Origin: Anniella stebbinsi
Lineage: Eukaryota > Chordata > Lepidosauria > Squamata > Anniellidae
Direction: 5' to 3'
Assembly (NCBI GenBank): GCA_029215795.1
Contig: JARDYH010000003.1
Span: forward strand, 95,202,609-95,266,608
DNA length: 64,000 nt
Shown: positions 30,215 through 41,834 of the stretch, piece by piece
Layout of the letters: each line of letters begins with the position of its first letter
Position numbering within the stretch: position 1 is the first letter of the stretch
Program-made: the position numbers and the translations under genes
The notes under the pieces: generated by a model
Database searches by the model: none
The model's input: the letters and a program-made list of their open reading frames with translations, nothing else
What the model was told of the DNA's origin: nothing

Positions 30215-30566
30215 GAGGCTTGGTGCCCAGGGATTGGAGGATCTGCCTAATATTGTTGGAAGGGCTCTGTTCACAGAGAGTTCCTCCACTCATTTTTCAG
30301 GGATTTCGCCCTGCACCGCAGCTCCCCACATTCAGCAGCTCCCCACACTCTGTGTAGAGGTTTCAAGGGGGTAGAAGGGCTGCTGTAAAGAGGAGAGGCT
30401 GGGGAAGTCAACTTCTGGCAGCCCAACAGCATGTGTCTAAATCTGGATTCCACCCTTTAATTTTTGTGATCCTCCTCCCTTTTTTTTTGCAATAATTTAG
30501 TGTCAATGTGTATGTATATCCCAAACAGCCAGAGGCATGGTGACATTTCTAATTGTGAGTTTCCAC

Positions 30567-30791
30567 TAGAGCTGTGCGCGAGTGGCCTCTCAAAAGTATC
30601 CACTCTATTTCTGGGTGGAGAAATGGGGGAGCATAATTTCACGGAATTTCTCCAGGGGCAGGAGAAATTCTCCAACAATTTCTCACAGGGAGGCATCGCC
30701 ATTGGCAAAGGTTGCAGAATGGCTTCTTTCTTTTATTTTCTTTTTTCTAAGTTTTTTCTGTTGTGTTTTGTTTTGTTTTTGCACAGCCCTG
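30567..30791. mobile_element. Possible small hAT-like element (TAGAGCTGTGC ends)
   Basis: The left end TAGAGCTGTGCGCGAG and the right end TTTTTGCACAGCCCTG are inverted over about 11 bp and resemble the TAGGGRTGTGCA pattern. No target duplication was found. Confidence 0.4.
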
Positions 30792-30849
30792 AAAGTGGCA
30801 ACAGCATCAAGTCTGTTGGCAGCCTGGCCCCCATTTTGCATTCTCCACC

Positions 30850-31168
30850 TAGGATGACCAGATAAAATCCAGGTCAGGGCTCCTGTAACTTTAACAGTTG
30901 TAGAGAAAAGGGAATTTCAGCCGGTGTCATTTGTATGCAATTAGTTCCTGGTGAAATTCCCTCTTCATCACAATTGTTAAAGTTGCAGGGGCCCTGCCTT
31001 CTTTTGTATATGGTCACTCTAGTATAGTGCCTGCAACTGTAACTGTTGTGATGAAGAGGGAATATCACCAGGAACTAACTGCATACAAATGACACTGGCT
31101 GAAATTCCCTTTCTCTACAACTGTTAAAGTTACAGGAGCCCTGACCTGGATTTCATCTGGTCAGCCTA
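30850..31168 (-). mobile_element. 320-bp palindromic hAT MITE, copy 3 (B-type arms)
   Basis: Starts TAGGATGACCAGATAAAATC and ends ATTTCATCTGGTCAGCCTA. The central TIR-like segment reads TTTTGTATATGGTCACTCTA, so this copy is inverted relative to copy 1. Flanks TCTCCACC and AAAATGCC do not match, so no target duplication is visible. Confidence 0.88.
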
Positions 31169-32496
31169 AAAATGCCCCATATACCTAGCATCACTCCAGG
31201 GCATTCAGCTGAAGGAATGCAGCCATCACCAAAAAAAAAAAAAAATGGTGAAGAAAATATGGAGAAAATTCTGGAAAGTGTCCTTTTATTTCTAAGGGGT
31301 AAGGAAAAAACACCTCAGGAACTTCCTGAAAGTTCCCCCCACCCCCATGAAATGGGCCTCCATTTTTCTGCCTCAGGGTATTTTATAATTTATTTTGCAT
31401 GTGTGTTGGGGTGTTCTTCACTTTAACTAATCACTGTGAAGTGATTGAGGCACTGCCTATCTTTTTATTTCTATTACACACCTCACCATTGCTCTACAGT
31501 CTCCCAGGCTGCCTGCACTTCCTGATCTGAAAAGGCCTTATGGGAGGAATAAATTTCATGATGTCTTCCCCTGGGGAGGAAGTGGGGGAAGCCAAGGAAG
31601 CTACAGGCTGTCAGAGGGATGACTGTACTATGAAAGACAGGATACTCTCACACACTCCTCAGCCATCTCATAAATAAGGTAAGCACAAGTATCCTGAACC
31701 CAACCCATGGGAATTTCTCTGCAATTTCTTCTTTAGAATTTATTTTCAAATGCATTTTTTTTTTTACTATCAAATTGAATGAGAATGGTCAAAATTTTTG
31801 TGGGAGAAAATTTTGGCCCAGTGCTGTTTTCCACCAAAAGACTGCTATTGGAGGAACTCTGGTCTCTAAATGAATGGGAAGAGAAATTATATAAAAGTCC
31901 AAGCAATTTATTAAAAGGTAAAAATAGAATTTTAAAACGACCACAGTAAGGGAAGAGATAGTGAAAGCAGAAAAGAAGAGAAATGTGGTCATACTTACAG
32001 ACAAGAAGAAGAAATAGGCTTTCAAAGTGAAGAATAGATACTTGTGGTTTTAAAAGGGAGAAAGGAAACCCATTATTAAAAGGTTGCTTTGCGGCCATCG
32101 AGCCTAGATAAAGTAAGAACATAAACAAGACTTCTAGCTGCCTCATCAGTGAAAAAAGAGCATATAAAAGTAAATATAAATATTGACAGCATTTTGAAAG
32201 GGAATGGAACATCCTGGCATGCAGAGAGCACCATCTGGGTTCACCATCAACTACTAAAGGGATATAGGAAGCCAAAGATAAAGCCAACAGAGGAAAAATA
32301 AGAAATCGAAACTCACTTCAGATTTTGCATATGGTGGTATTTGAGTGACAACTTTAATTAGAAATTCCTGGTTTCCCCCTTACCCCCACCCCAAGCTAAG
32401 AGTTTAAAATTATGCCTGGTTTAGAAATACCGCTGATAGAATGAAAAGAAGGTTAAAATTCATTTTGCTTAAAAGGAAATTTAACATATATGTGCA
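31169..32496. other. Unannotated stretch with one long unassigned frame
   Basis: A 184-codon minus frame (31733-32287) is rich in Leu and Phe because the plus strand is purine-rich. It shows no known motif and is probably a chance frame. Confidence 0.4.
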
Positions 32497-32604
32497 GTGC
32501 AATCCTACAGAGGTCTATTCAGACATAAGTCTTACTGAGTTCTGTTACAGCTGGAACACAAGTTCAATGGGACTTACTTTCAGGTAAGTGTGTATAGGAT
32601 TGTG
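32497..32604. repeat. Short palindromic repeat (CAATCCTACA-type), copy 2
   Basis: CAATCCTACAGAGGTCTATT and ATAAGTCTTACTGAGTTCTG face TTCAATGGGACTTACTTTCA and GTGTGTATAGGATTG. Related to 7028-7104. A ~16-base insertion disturbs the core. Confidence 0.6.
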
Positions 32605-32799
32605 AGGCTCTAAAAACTCTTATTTATCACTTTCCTTAGAACACTGTCCCAACATAACCAGCAGTCTTTGAGGATCACTGTATGTTAGTAGGTGATTGTT
32701 TTTTGGCTTCATGATTTTAAAAACATAAACCTGGTTGCAGGACCTGATGACTTAAAGAAAATCCCATGGAGCATTACTTTTAGAACACTACTTATTACT

Positions 32800-33117
32800 G
32801 CACTGGTGCAGAATATCAGGACTGGGTGTCAAATCTGGGCCTTCTTGGGTCCCAGTTCAGTCCTTGGGAGTTCCTCAGGTGGCCTCTTTCCCTTGCCCTA
32901 GGCCCAACTCCTTGCTCCAATCACTGATTGTGGTATCCTGGCTTTTCCCCATTCCCCACTATTGGAATGCATCTCCTAGGACTTAGTTACTGGCAGAAAG
33001 AGCATGAAGTCAAATTACACTGGTATTTTTGGCCCTGCCCCTTTTACTATTGGCCCCACCCACCACTAGAATAAAGTCCCCAACAGGTCCTCGAAATGGA
33101 ATTCAGCCTTCACTCAC
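32800..33117. mobile_element. Decayed relative of the hAT element at 48780-49134
   Basis: Shares GTGTCAAATCTGGGCC near the left side, and TATTGGCCCCACCCACCACT near the right side against TTGGCCCCACCCACTACTGG in the 48.8-kb copy. Ends are eroded. Confidence 0.5.
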
Positions 33118-33735
33118 CCTGTTCAGATGACACGCTAAGCCACAGCAGTTAATCATTTTGAGCAAAACATCATGGTTTAGCATGTCACGTGAACCATGAC
33201 TTAGAGCCTATCCACATTGCCCTTCAAATGACTTATATTCTGTTTAAAAACGTGGTTTTTTAAGTTGTTTCATTACGTGGTAGGACACACTGAGCAGTAC
33301 TTACGTTTCATAGTGACTGCTTCCTCCGTGTTCACTGGTGTCACACAGGGTTACTTCTGGGTCTCTTCTACTTTGGTTTTTGTTTTGCAGGCTGCTTGAC
33401 CCACCCACTTCTGTCTCCGTAACTCAAGCAGCCTGCAAAACACAGAAATAACCCTGTGTGACACCAGTGAATGCTTTGAGAATGGAGGAAGCAGTTACTA
33501 TGAAACATAAGTACTGCTCAGTGTGTCCTACCACATAATGAAATGACTTTAAAAAACACGTTTTTAAACAGAATATATGTTGTTTTAAGGGCAATGTGGA
33601 TAGGCTCTTAGTGTGTCATGTGAAACATTCCTAACCATGGTGACTACATAACCATGGTTTAAATACACTCACTAACCATTTGCTGCAAAATGGTTGGTGG
33701 CCTAAGCATGGCTTAGTGTATTATCTGAACAGGCC
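33118..33735. mobile_element. TIR MITE (CTGTTCAGATGACAC ends) with a nested insertion
   Basis: The left end CCTGTTCAGATGACACGCTA and the right end TAGTGTATTATCTGAACAGG are inverted with few mismatches. The interior has CCATGGTTTA words. It is interrupted at 33204-33607 by another foldback element. Confidence 0.75.
33204..33607. mobile_element. Nested foldback element, GAGCCTATCCACATTGCC ends
   Basis: Ends GAGCCTATCCACATTGCCCT and AGGGCAATGTGGATAGGCTC are perfect inverted repeats over 20 bp. Arms extend through TTCTGTTTAAAAACGTG and GTTACTTCTGGGT-type blocks toward a centre near 33400. TTA flanks both ends (33201-33203, 33608-33610), a 3-bp duplication typical of PIF/Harbinger. Removing the element plus one TTA restores a continuous host element. 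Confidence 0.85.
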
Positions 33736-34880
33736 CAGTGAGGATGACGTTCAGCAACCTTGGGGCTTATATTTGGGGCTCAAATTACTCCAGGAAACAT
33801 TTGAGAGTTACTAAGAGTCCTACACAGCAATCGTTAAGATTTTGCTTTGAAAATTGATCATAAAAATGCATAGGTCAGTTTTAAAAAGAGGTCTATATGG
33901 ATTACCTCTTAAAAACAAACACACTGGCAGATAGCCCAGCTGGAACAAGCCCTTCCCCCCCAGCCATCCCTGGTTTTTTGAATGTGTATGTTGGGGGAGG
34001 GTAACACATTTAAGGATTAGATCTGATTTCCTCATTGTCCTTCCAATAGAAATAAAACCACTGGAAGCAATCCATTTGAATTTTACAAGGCAATTACTTG
34101 CCTTGCATCTTTGGATGCAGCATTTATTGTAACTATATGGAAAGAACCACAAAGAGTCATGTGGCATCATAAAGACTACAAATATGATTCTGGCATCTGC
34201 TTTCATGGAGTAGAGAGCACTTTCTCATATACACAAAGTGTTTCCCTCAGTTTGCAGATGTGTAATATGTCACGCCACAATCAAATTGTTAGTCTTTAAG
34301 ATGTCACAGGAATCTCTGTTGTTTTTGCTATGACAGATTTTCATGGCTACCCTCCGAGATTAATTATATTAATAAAAAAGTGAGAGTTACTTAGGATTTA
34401 CTGCATATCATTCCTTTAAATCCTTTTGCATTTTTACCGTGGCACACCATGTACTCACTTTCACACATTCATGTGCTAATATTAGCACTAATGCCGATGG
34501 CCCAAATAGCAATAACTGCTGGATGACACACTGGCTTCTATTTAAGCTGACATCTCAATAATTTGACATATGTATTACATCTCTATTACACTGGAATCTG
34601 AATAGGGCTTTATAAAGTATGCCTTTCGAATCTTGTTCAGCTGTTAATCAGAAGATGGTTGTAGGCCTGCATGGTTGGCAGTTGCCATATGTCTGCCTAA
34701 GAATAGCATCAATTCTGTGCTCAGACTTGCCTCATGACATACAGAGAAATGCTAGAAAGTATTATATTAACACCTCATTGGAAAGTCTTAATTTATTTGT
34801 TCAGCTTAAAGAACATTCGCCCATCTTGTTAATTAACACTATACTATTACCAAGGAGCTTTGTCACCTGTCATATGGAAT
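33736..34880. other. Unannotated sequence
   Basis: No recognisable feature on either strand. Confidence 0.4.
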
Positions 34881-34999
34881 ATTGAAGGAGGTTGATATGC
34901 TTGGCACATATAGTGTGAGGCCCTGAAGAAACAGAATATGGAGAACATCATAACACTGGCTCCTCTAGTGTCACACTGTAGAGTGACCAAGGGACTGAA

Positions 35000-35660
35000 T
35001 CTCCAGATCTTGTCTTCTGTGGAGAAAGGCACGACCTACCTTAGAATCCTGTCTCTCCTTCCGTCATTATTCTAAGCCCACCTGCCAAGATGTGAGACAA
35101 TAAAGAGGTCTGCTGTACAATCCACAAAACTTTCTTCAGTAAATAGACATCTCTTCACACATGAAGTGAGTGTGAATGCTAGGAGCTATCCTCTAAGCTT
35201 AATCAGCCTACCAAATGAGGCAGTAGCCTATCAACTAAATGGAAAGTTTCCCACTGAGCCTGAGGAACTTCAAGCTGTAAACTCTGTGAGTGGCTAGTCT
35301 AGCATACTGCCTCCTACCTCTTCTCAACTCCTCTGCTTGACCTTGCGGCGGACTTTGGGATCTATCAATTCTGATGCTCTCTCTACCTCTGACAAAGACT
35401 GAGTTCTCAGGGATGGGGAGGGGGGAAGATGATCTCTGAGCCTGGTGGGCCTCCTGTTCAATTAGGTACTGGGATGATTCCTCCTTAACTTCTGGAGAGT
35501 CTTGGAGAATTTCTTACCCCACTTCCTGTCCTGGCTGGTCTACTTCTTCCTCAGGCTCCAAGTCCAATTCAGGATCCACACCAGGGAGACTGGGCCTGAT
35601 CTTGACACCTTCAAACTTTCCACCCACTTCCACATTCCCTAGGGGGTCATGTCCACAGTC
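35000..35660 (-). mobile_element. Unidentified retroelement 3' region, copy 2 (uninterrupted)
   Basis: On the minus strand it has CCTAATTGAACAGGAGGCCC, AGAGATCATCTTCCCCCTCC, CAGAATTGATAGATCCCAAA and CATTTAGTTGATAGGC, collinear with copy 1 at 27630-28440, and it extends about 240 bp further upstream. No identifiable protein domain; LTR-like 3' region is the best guess. Confidence 0.62.
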
Positions 35661-35795
35661 TGAGAACCATGACATTAGTATTAAACAAAATATATGACAG
35701 TACTCATGGGCTTTTATTCAAACTGGTATCTCACTTGTATCATTCATCCAGGGATTGATGGCACAGGTTAAGTCAAGATGCAGAGGCACACGGAC

Positions 35796-35890
35796 TAGGG
35801 ATGGATAAATCTGTCTGTTTCTCTTTTTCAAACATTTGCATATTTTGCATTTTTTTTTTTAGATTTCCCATTTCACAAATTTCACTAAGT
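35796..35890 (+). mobile_element. hAT-like left-end fragment, GATGGGCAAAT family
   Basis: TAGGGATGGATAAATCTGTC matches the start at 61095 (TAGGGATGGGCAAATCTGTC). The rest decays within about 100 bp. Confidence 0.5.
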
Positions 35891-36790
35891 TCTTATCAAA
35901 AACAAAACAAACAAAATTCTGATACACATCTACAATGAAAATGCCTGTCTGTGATGTAACCTTGATAAATAACTTTAGTAATGTGTTTCTGGGATTTTTC
36001 GAGACCCATGTCAACTAAATTAAATAATTGTGAAATGCCATCTAAAATGGTGTGGATGCCTTCCAGTGAACAGGTTTTTAAAAGGAGAATGTTCAGCCCT
36101 TGGGGAGGAATAGTAATGGTAGAAAGAAGGCTCATCCAGAACCAACATGGAAGCTAATTCACTATGGGTGCCATAATGGCAGCATCGCATATTGCCTCTA
36201 AATAAAAGTTTGGGCAAGAAAAAAATCACACACACCACTGATTCTAGCCAATCCATTTCTTCCCTCGGGCAGAATTGGCAAACTGACTGTCCTGAACATC
36301 TGTTCTGTGGAGTGGTTATCAAACCATCAGGATTTCTCTTTTTTAAAAAATTCATTAAAAGTGTTAACCAAGGCCCATTTGGGCACTGTGCTCTGGAGGC
36401 GTAGGGTCCACCAAATGGAACTGTAATTCTACTGTTGGCCGCAAACAGATTGTCTTTTGGATGGGTGTGTCAGCCAACATCACTGTGGATAGGTTGTTTC
36501 CACAAAGAGACAAAGGATAAATGATAATGCTAAGCATCTGTTCCCTCAGGTGGCAAGCAAATTAAAGTATCAGATTTTTTTTTTCACAGCCAATCCAACT
36601 TCAAACACTCAAGCTATTCCTATAATTGCATCCAGATGCATAAACCGGGACTGCCACAAGAGAGTGAAGCTTTCTAGTGTTTTATTTTATGATATTTGTT
36701 TCAGTGTAAAGTTGTTTTAAGCAGAGGAGAAAGTGGTAAGCTTTCAGGAGTACTTATTGCAATTTTTGGCAGACACCCACTTAATTAAAA
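35891..36790. other. Unannotated sequence
   Basis: Short frames only; no recognised repeat or gene. Confidence 0.4.
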
Positions 36791-36809
36791 TATAATTGAG
36801 ATCATGCTT

Positions 36810-36895
36810 TATCTGTACACTGCCCTGAGATCCCAGTGATATAGGTTAGGATACAAATGTATTTAAATTAATAAATAAATAATCATAACTAAATA
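36810..36895 (+). repeat. LINE 3'-tail relic
   Basis: ACACTGCCCTGAGATCCCAG, then GATACAAATGTATTTAAATT and AATAAATAAATAA: the usual end of an L2-type LINE or derived SINE. Confidence 0.55.
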
Positions 36896-37116
36896 ATATG
36901 TGCAAACTCTAAAACAATCAATACTATATTGATCTGCAAAATTAAATTACCATTAAAAGGGGAAATGTAGTTCAGGGCAAGGTAGATGGTATGAGAGGAG
37001 ACCCAGTTCTGTGGCAGAGGATGTTCTTTACATGCATGATGTCCCATTGTCAATCTCTAGTTGAAGAATGCTGAGGAACTGGCATGAAAAAACTTCTACC
37101 TATCCGTTAGGGTCAA

Positions 37117-37252
37117 CTGGGGTAAGCAACCTATAGACTTCCAGATGTTTTGGCCTACAACCCTCATCATTCCTGACCATTGGCTATGCTCACAAGGGTT
37201 GATGGAAAGTGTAGGCAAAAACATCTGGATGGGCCCAAGTTGCTTATCCCTG
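37117..37252. mobile_element. Small foldback hAT MITE (GGGTAAGCAAC ends)
   Basis: CTGGGGTAAGCAACC faces GTTGCTTATCCCTG. Inner blocks CCAGATGTTTTGGCCTACAA and TGTAGGCAAAAACATCTGG are inverted. This is the common CAGGGGTGGGCAAC-type foldback MITE of reptiles. No target duplication is preserved. Confidence 0.78.
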
Positions 37253-38950
37253 TGCCTATTCAGGGCTGGGCTAAATTGACCAATGGGTTGAGTAGACATT
37301 AATCGAAAACATGAAGCTGAGTCAGCTTCATTCTATTCTGGAACATACTTTGAATGAAAATTAGCTCCTATATAAATCTGGAATGCTCACATTATTATAG
37401 CAGACATAATAAATCAGGTCCCAATTACTGTTGGGAAGTAATATTTCATGAGAACAGTAGCAGAGAGGCCTACAATACGGTTTAGATTTGTAACTCTCTC
37501 TGTCTGTTCTCTCTCTCTGTCTGTTCTCTCTCTCTCTCTCTTTTAAATGCAGATAACTAAACAGGTGTTTTTCTGAGCCTATCTTCATGCCAAAGCAGCT
37601 ACTTTCTAAAAACTCTTTAATGAAACACAAAAGGACACATACCCTGAATTTCCAGCTTAATGGATGTGTACCTTCTGGGGACAGGAGATAAATGAAGGTA
37701 AAAGGAGACCTTTATCAGTGTTGGCTTTTTTCCTTGGGGGGGGGGGCTGACAGATGCTAATGAATTCATTTTGAAGATGACAAACGTGATCAAGTGCCTT
37801 TCTGAGATACAGAATCGCTAGACTTCTCATGAGGGAAAAGTCAATTAAAAATTATTTGGGATCAAAATAAGATTGTGATTTAATTAGTGATCACCTTCTC
37901 CTCCTATCCCCCTATCTAACTAAATGTAAGATGGGCTTTAAAAGAAAAAAAATGCATATGCTGCTTGTAGCATTGTACTTAATTATAAGCATGCAAGAGG
38001 TTGTACTCTCCTCCCAGGGGCCGCCTGCTTCCATATTTATTTCTCCATAATGCCCCTAGAGCAATACTACATCATGCATTGTTCCAAGAGGCATGCAGAG
38101 TAAGGTCCCACTGACATCTTCCATTTCAGGTGGCTGCTGGAGGGTGTTTTATCTCCAGTAATGTTGAAAGATCCAATCCACTTGGGAAGACTCCCCAGTT
38201 ATGTAACTGAGACTTCTGGGATGGTAATGCTAGCATGGGAAGAAGCTCCATTGTGGATTCCCCTCAAGACCCAGATGTCCCACAAACACCAGGAAAGCAT
38301 GGATGAAACTCTTACAGCCCCATCCAAGTTGTGTTTCTTGGTCACGCTAGAATGTGTCAGAACATTGGCGACGTGAAATGGAATGTTGAAAGCTGGCTTT
38401 TATTGTATTTTCCTTTCTTTTATGTCACGCAAACAACACAAACCATACAAAAATGCATAATGTATGAGTTGTTGATAAGTTTAAATGTACAAAGCAAGAT
38501 ATATCCCAGGGAACTGGCTTTTATTTAGAGAGAAAATGCTGTATGCTGAAATCGACAGCGGGAGGAAACTTTTGACTTCGTAAGTGGTAACAACAGAAGT
38601 CAGGCATCAAGGCTAAGCATGCCCCATATGTTCCTGTAAAGTCATTCTATGGGTGGGTGGGAGTGGGGGGGGGTGTCTTGCACAACCCTGGGAGTGTGTG
38701 CATGCAGTTGTGGCTGAGGCACAGTGTAAATGCTTTAGACTTGTCTATAAATAAAAACAGGACAACGCTTTCTCATTAAGTCAGCCTGGGGAAAAGATTA
38801 ACACAGGCCAAAACTAAAATTAGTTCAAAAGAATAATAATTTTAAACATGTGTTTTGCCTGTGTGATGGACAAGATCAAGCCAAGCAGGCAGAAATGTAT
38901 TTCCCCTTACAATTCCATCATTCCCACGTCACTCCTAACAGTACACAGGA
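37253..38950. other. Unannotated stretch with small simple repeats
   Basis: (CT)n-rich tract at about 37491-37545 and a G-run at 37736-37747. No gene or named element recognised. Confidence 0.42.
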
Positions 38951-38987
38951 ACTATAGCATGCCTCCAGATGATCTCTCCCAGCAGTT

Positions 38988-39311
38988 TCAAGTAGATGGG
39001 GATAGGATGGTGCCTTGTGGTATGCCACACAACAGCTCCTTTTTTGAGGAGCAACTATCCCCAAGCATTACCATCTGGAACCTACCCAAGAGGTAGTACC
39101 GGAACCACTGGAGCACAGGGCCCCCGATTCCCAAACCCCTCAGGCGTTCCAGCGGGATGCCATGGTAAATGGGATTGAAAGCCACTGAGAGATCTAAAAG
39201 TACCATCAGGGACACACTCCCCCTGTCAATACTCATGCGGAGATCATCCACTAAGGCAACCATAGCTGTCTCAATCCCATATCCTGCTCTGAAGCTGGTT
39301 GGATGTCTCAA
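38988..39311 (-). pseudogene. L2-like RT palm fragment, displaced
   Basis: A 107-codon frame with ETAMVALVDDLRMSIDRGSV, VLLDLSVAFNPIYHGIPLER (RT motif A region, with LDLSVAF carrying the first catalytic aspartate) and CGIPQGTILSPST. These motifs normally lie upstream of YADD, so this is a separate fragment placed downstream of a C-terminal domain. Confidence 0.83.
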
Positions 39312-40021
39312 GTTGGTTGGATGCAGAGAAGGGCTTCTCCAATGGATCTCAAGTCTCGGGCAACCATATATAGGGAGAGGCGCTCCCTCAAGTATCGAGG
39401 TCCAAAGCCATTTAGGGCTTTAAATGTAATTACCAACACCTTGAATTCTGACCAGAAGCATATAGGCAGGCCGTGCAATTCCTTTAAGACTGGTGTTATA
39501 TGGTCTTTGTGGGATATACCAGTCAGCAGTTTAGCTGCTGCATTTTGCACTAGCTGCAACTTCCAAGTCATCTTCAAGGGTAGCCCCATGTAGAGTGCAT
39601 TGAAATAGTATAATCAAGAAGTTACCAGTGCATGCACCACTGTGGCTAGGTTATCCCTGTCCAGGAAAGGTTGTAACAGGCATATCAGCTGAAGCTGGCC
39701 CCATATACTCTGAGCCACAGAGACCACCTGGGCCTCCAGTGACAAGGATGGATCTAGGAGTACTCCCAAGCTACGCACCTGCTCCTTCAGAGGGAGTGCA
39801 ACCCCATCCAGAACAGGCTGCTTACCCAATTCCTGGATTTGGGAACAACCAATCCACAGAGCTTCCATCTTATCAGGATTCACCTTCAGTTTATTAGCCC
39901 TCATCCAGCCCATTATAGCCTCCAAGCACTGGTCCAGCATCTTCACTGCCCCAGCTGACTCCGATGACAAGAAGAAGTAGAGCTGAGTATCGTCAGCATA
40001 CTGATGACACCCAACCCCCAA
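39308..40021 (-). pseudogene. L2-like ORF2 relic: RT catalytic box to C-terminal domain
   Basis: Contains YADDTQLYF (catalytic aspartates), LDQCLEAIMGWMRANKLKVN, VRSLGVLLDPSL, then after a frame change near 39600 the QNAAAKLLTGISHKDHITPV and FKALNGFGPRYLRERL segments. The domain order matches 7243-8047 in this window but sequence divergence is clear, so it is another subfamily. One frame break makes it non-functional. Confidence 0.85.
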
Positions 40022-40230
40022 ACCCCAATGACCTCAACCAGAAGCTTCATATAAATGTTGAACAGCATAGAGCCCTGTGGCACCCCACAGCTTAATGGCC
40101 ATGGGGTGGCACAGAAACCCCCAATATCACTTTCTGGAATCGGCCCTGCAAGTAGGACTGGAACCAGTGTAGCACAGTGCCTTCTACTCCCATTTCACAG
40201 AGCAGATCCAGTAAGATACCATGATCATTA

Positions 40231-41016
40231 GTCCATCCATGAATCTTGCTTGTTTCGTATTTTCAGGTCAGCTGCCTGGACCTTATTTTTTAAACACACA
40301 CACAAATCCAATTCACTGCATGTATGTTTATTCATTTATCTGTTGATCTGTAGACTTAACACACACACACACACCTAGGAACAGGTTAAAAAACAATGGC
40401 AAAATTGTTCAGAATGGTTGAGGGGAGAGTAGCTTGTGACAGATAGCACAAGTGCTAGCCAATCAGTGCCAGCCACAGTCAGCTTCAACTGCAAATTGGG
40501 AAAGCCACTATTTTCCCAGAGGCTGACCATGGAAAAGAATAGATACAGCTGAGCCAAATGCAGTGAGCCCAGTTCTAAACCAGACCCACAGCTCTAAAGA
40601 CATTATATCTGCCCTCAGTTTCCAGTAAAAAAAACCCATTAGTATGATTACTTCAGATACTGTAACAACTTGTGAATGTTTTCTGTACTCTGAAAGTTTG
40701 AAATGGTTTCCAAAAGGCCTTTAAAATGGCAATTAGTTGCTAGAAGTACATAAATGTTTTATCCAAAATTACATGTGGTTTGGCCTTGTGAAGTCATTTT
40801 TTTAAAAGGATTTTTGCTAGCTAAGTCAACCATTTCTGTGAATTGGTCCACTATTTCTGTCTAATCTCTGTCAATAGATGAACAGGTAATTTACCATCTA
40901 TCCTCTGCCAACAAAATATACATTTGTTTTCTTGTATGACAAAAATCAACATTTAGGGGTGTATTTATAGATGCTTAAGGAATTTTCTCTTTGTGAATTC
41001 CAATATGAACTGACTT
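40231..41016. other. Unannotated sequence
   Basis: A short (AC)n run lies at about 40361-40375. Nothing else recognised. Confidence 0.4.
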
Positions 41017-41470
41017 GGGCCATGGCTACAGCAGGGATTTATCCTGGGGTCATCCCTAGGTAATCCCTGTGCATCCACATGATGCACAGGGGATCCCGGG
41101 ACCAACCGGGGATGACCTAAGGACGACCCCTGGATAACCCCAGGAGAACAGAAACCAGGGATATCCTGTTTTTTTCATTGTCCTGTGTCTTAAAACGGGC
41201 ACTGAGCTGCGCGGGGGTAGGAGGGAAACAATTTTGCCATCCCCAGGATGGGGGGGTTGGGAGTGGGGGGGTTCACTTACCTTTTCTGTGGATCGGGGCC
41301 ACATGGCTCCTCTTCATGAAAAAAACATGCCACCCGCGACGCCCGCGACATCCCTCTTTCTGTTTGGGACATCGTGCGGTGGTGTAGACTCTGGGGGAGG
41401 ATCACGAAAGCAGGTGAGTCTGCGATCCTCCCCCTTCCTTGTCTCTACACTGTTAGGTATAGATGAGCCC
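41017..41470. mobile_element. TIR MITE, TCCACACCGGGGATT family, copy 2
   Basis: GGGCCATGGCTACAGCAGGG at the left faces CTACACTGTTAGGTATAGAT and GAGCCC at the right, an imperfect inverted pair. It contains the internal palindrome ATCCCTGTGCATCC...GATGCACAGGGGAT (41065-41094), matching 22909-22940. The interior has GC-rich blocks in common with copy 1 (GCATGGAGCTGC/GCACTGAGCTGC). Confidence 0.6.
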
Positions 41471-41834
41471 TTGATTTGCCTCTCCCGGATACTGTGCAGA
41501 TTGGAATGCATTAATCTTTTAGATTTCAGAATTACAATGGAATTTTCATCTTAAAAATGTACCAAATTATGTTTAAATTATCAAAAACATTTGGAAATGT
41601 GTAACATGAGAAAAAAACATGTTTAGAAATGTGGAATAAGAACATAAGTTAAATATGTATATTTTCATGCCATTGTAAATAAATAAATAAATTCCAGATA
41701 AATGCAGAAACAGGAAGGAACACTCTTATGACTGTACTAATAAGAAAGTGAATTGGACCAGCAATAAACTGACCTGTCCATCCCAGCAGTTCTCCAAATT
41801 TCATCTTGGAGTTTGTTCCTGACTCAAATCTGTA
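41471..41834. other. Unannotated AT-rich sequence
   Basis: No recognisable feature. Confidence 0.4.

Larger units (their letters stand above)
38960..40230 (-). mobile_element. L2-like LINE, minus strand, internally rearranged
   Basis: From 40230 downward: an RT segment with YADDTQLYFFLSSES (39614-40021 frame), then thumb/connector VRSLGVLLDPSLSLEAQV and the C-terminal domain (39308-39589; KLQLVQNAAAKLLTGISHKD, LNGFGPRYLRERLSLY). Instead of the 3' tail there follows, at 39311-38960, an RT palm segment that belongs upstream (LVDDLRMSIDRGSVSLMVLL, CGIPQGTILSP). Two fragments of the same or related elements are thus joined out of order at about 39300-39320. Confidence 0.83.

Noticed and set aside
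30842..31176. Target duplication for MITE copy 3
   Set aside because: Flanks TCTCCACC and AAAATGCC do not match; recorded as absent.
31733..32287. A 184-codon open frame on the minus strand
   Set aside because: Leu/Phe/Ser-rich translation opposite a purine-rich plus strand, no known motif and no flanking gene signals. Probably a chance frame, although unassigned.
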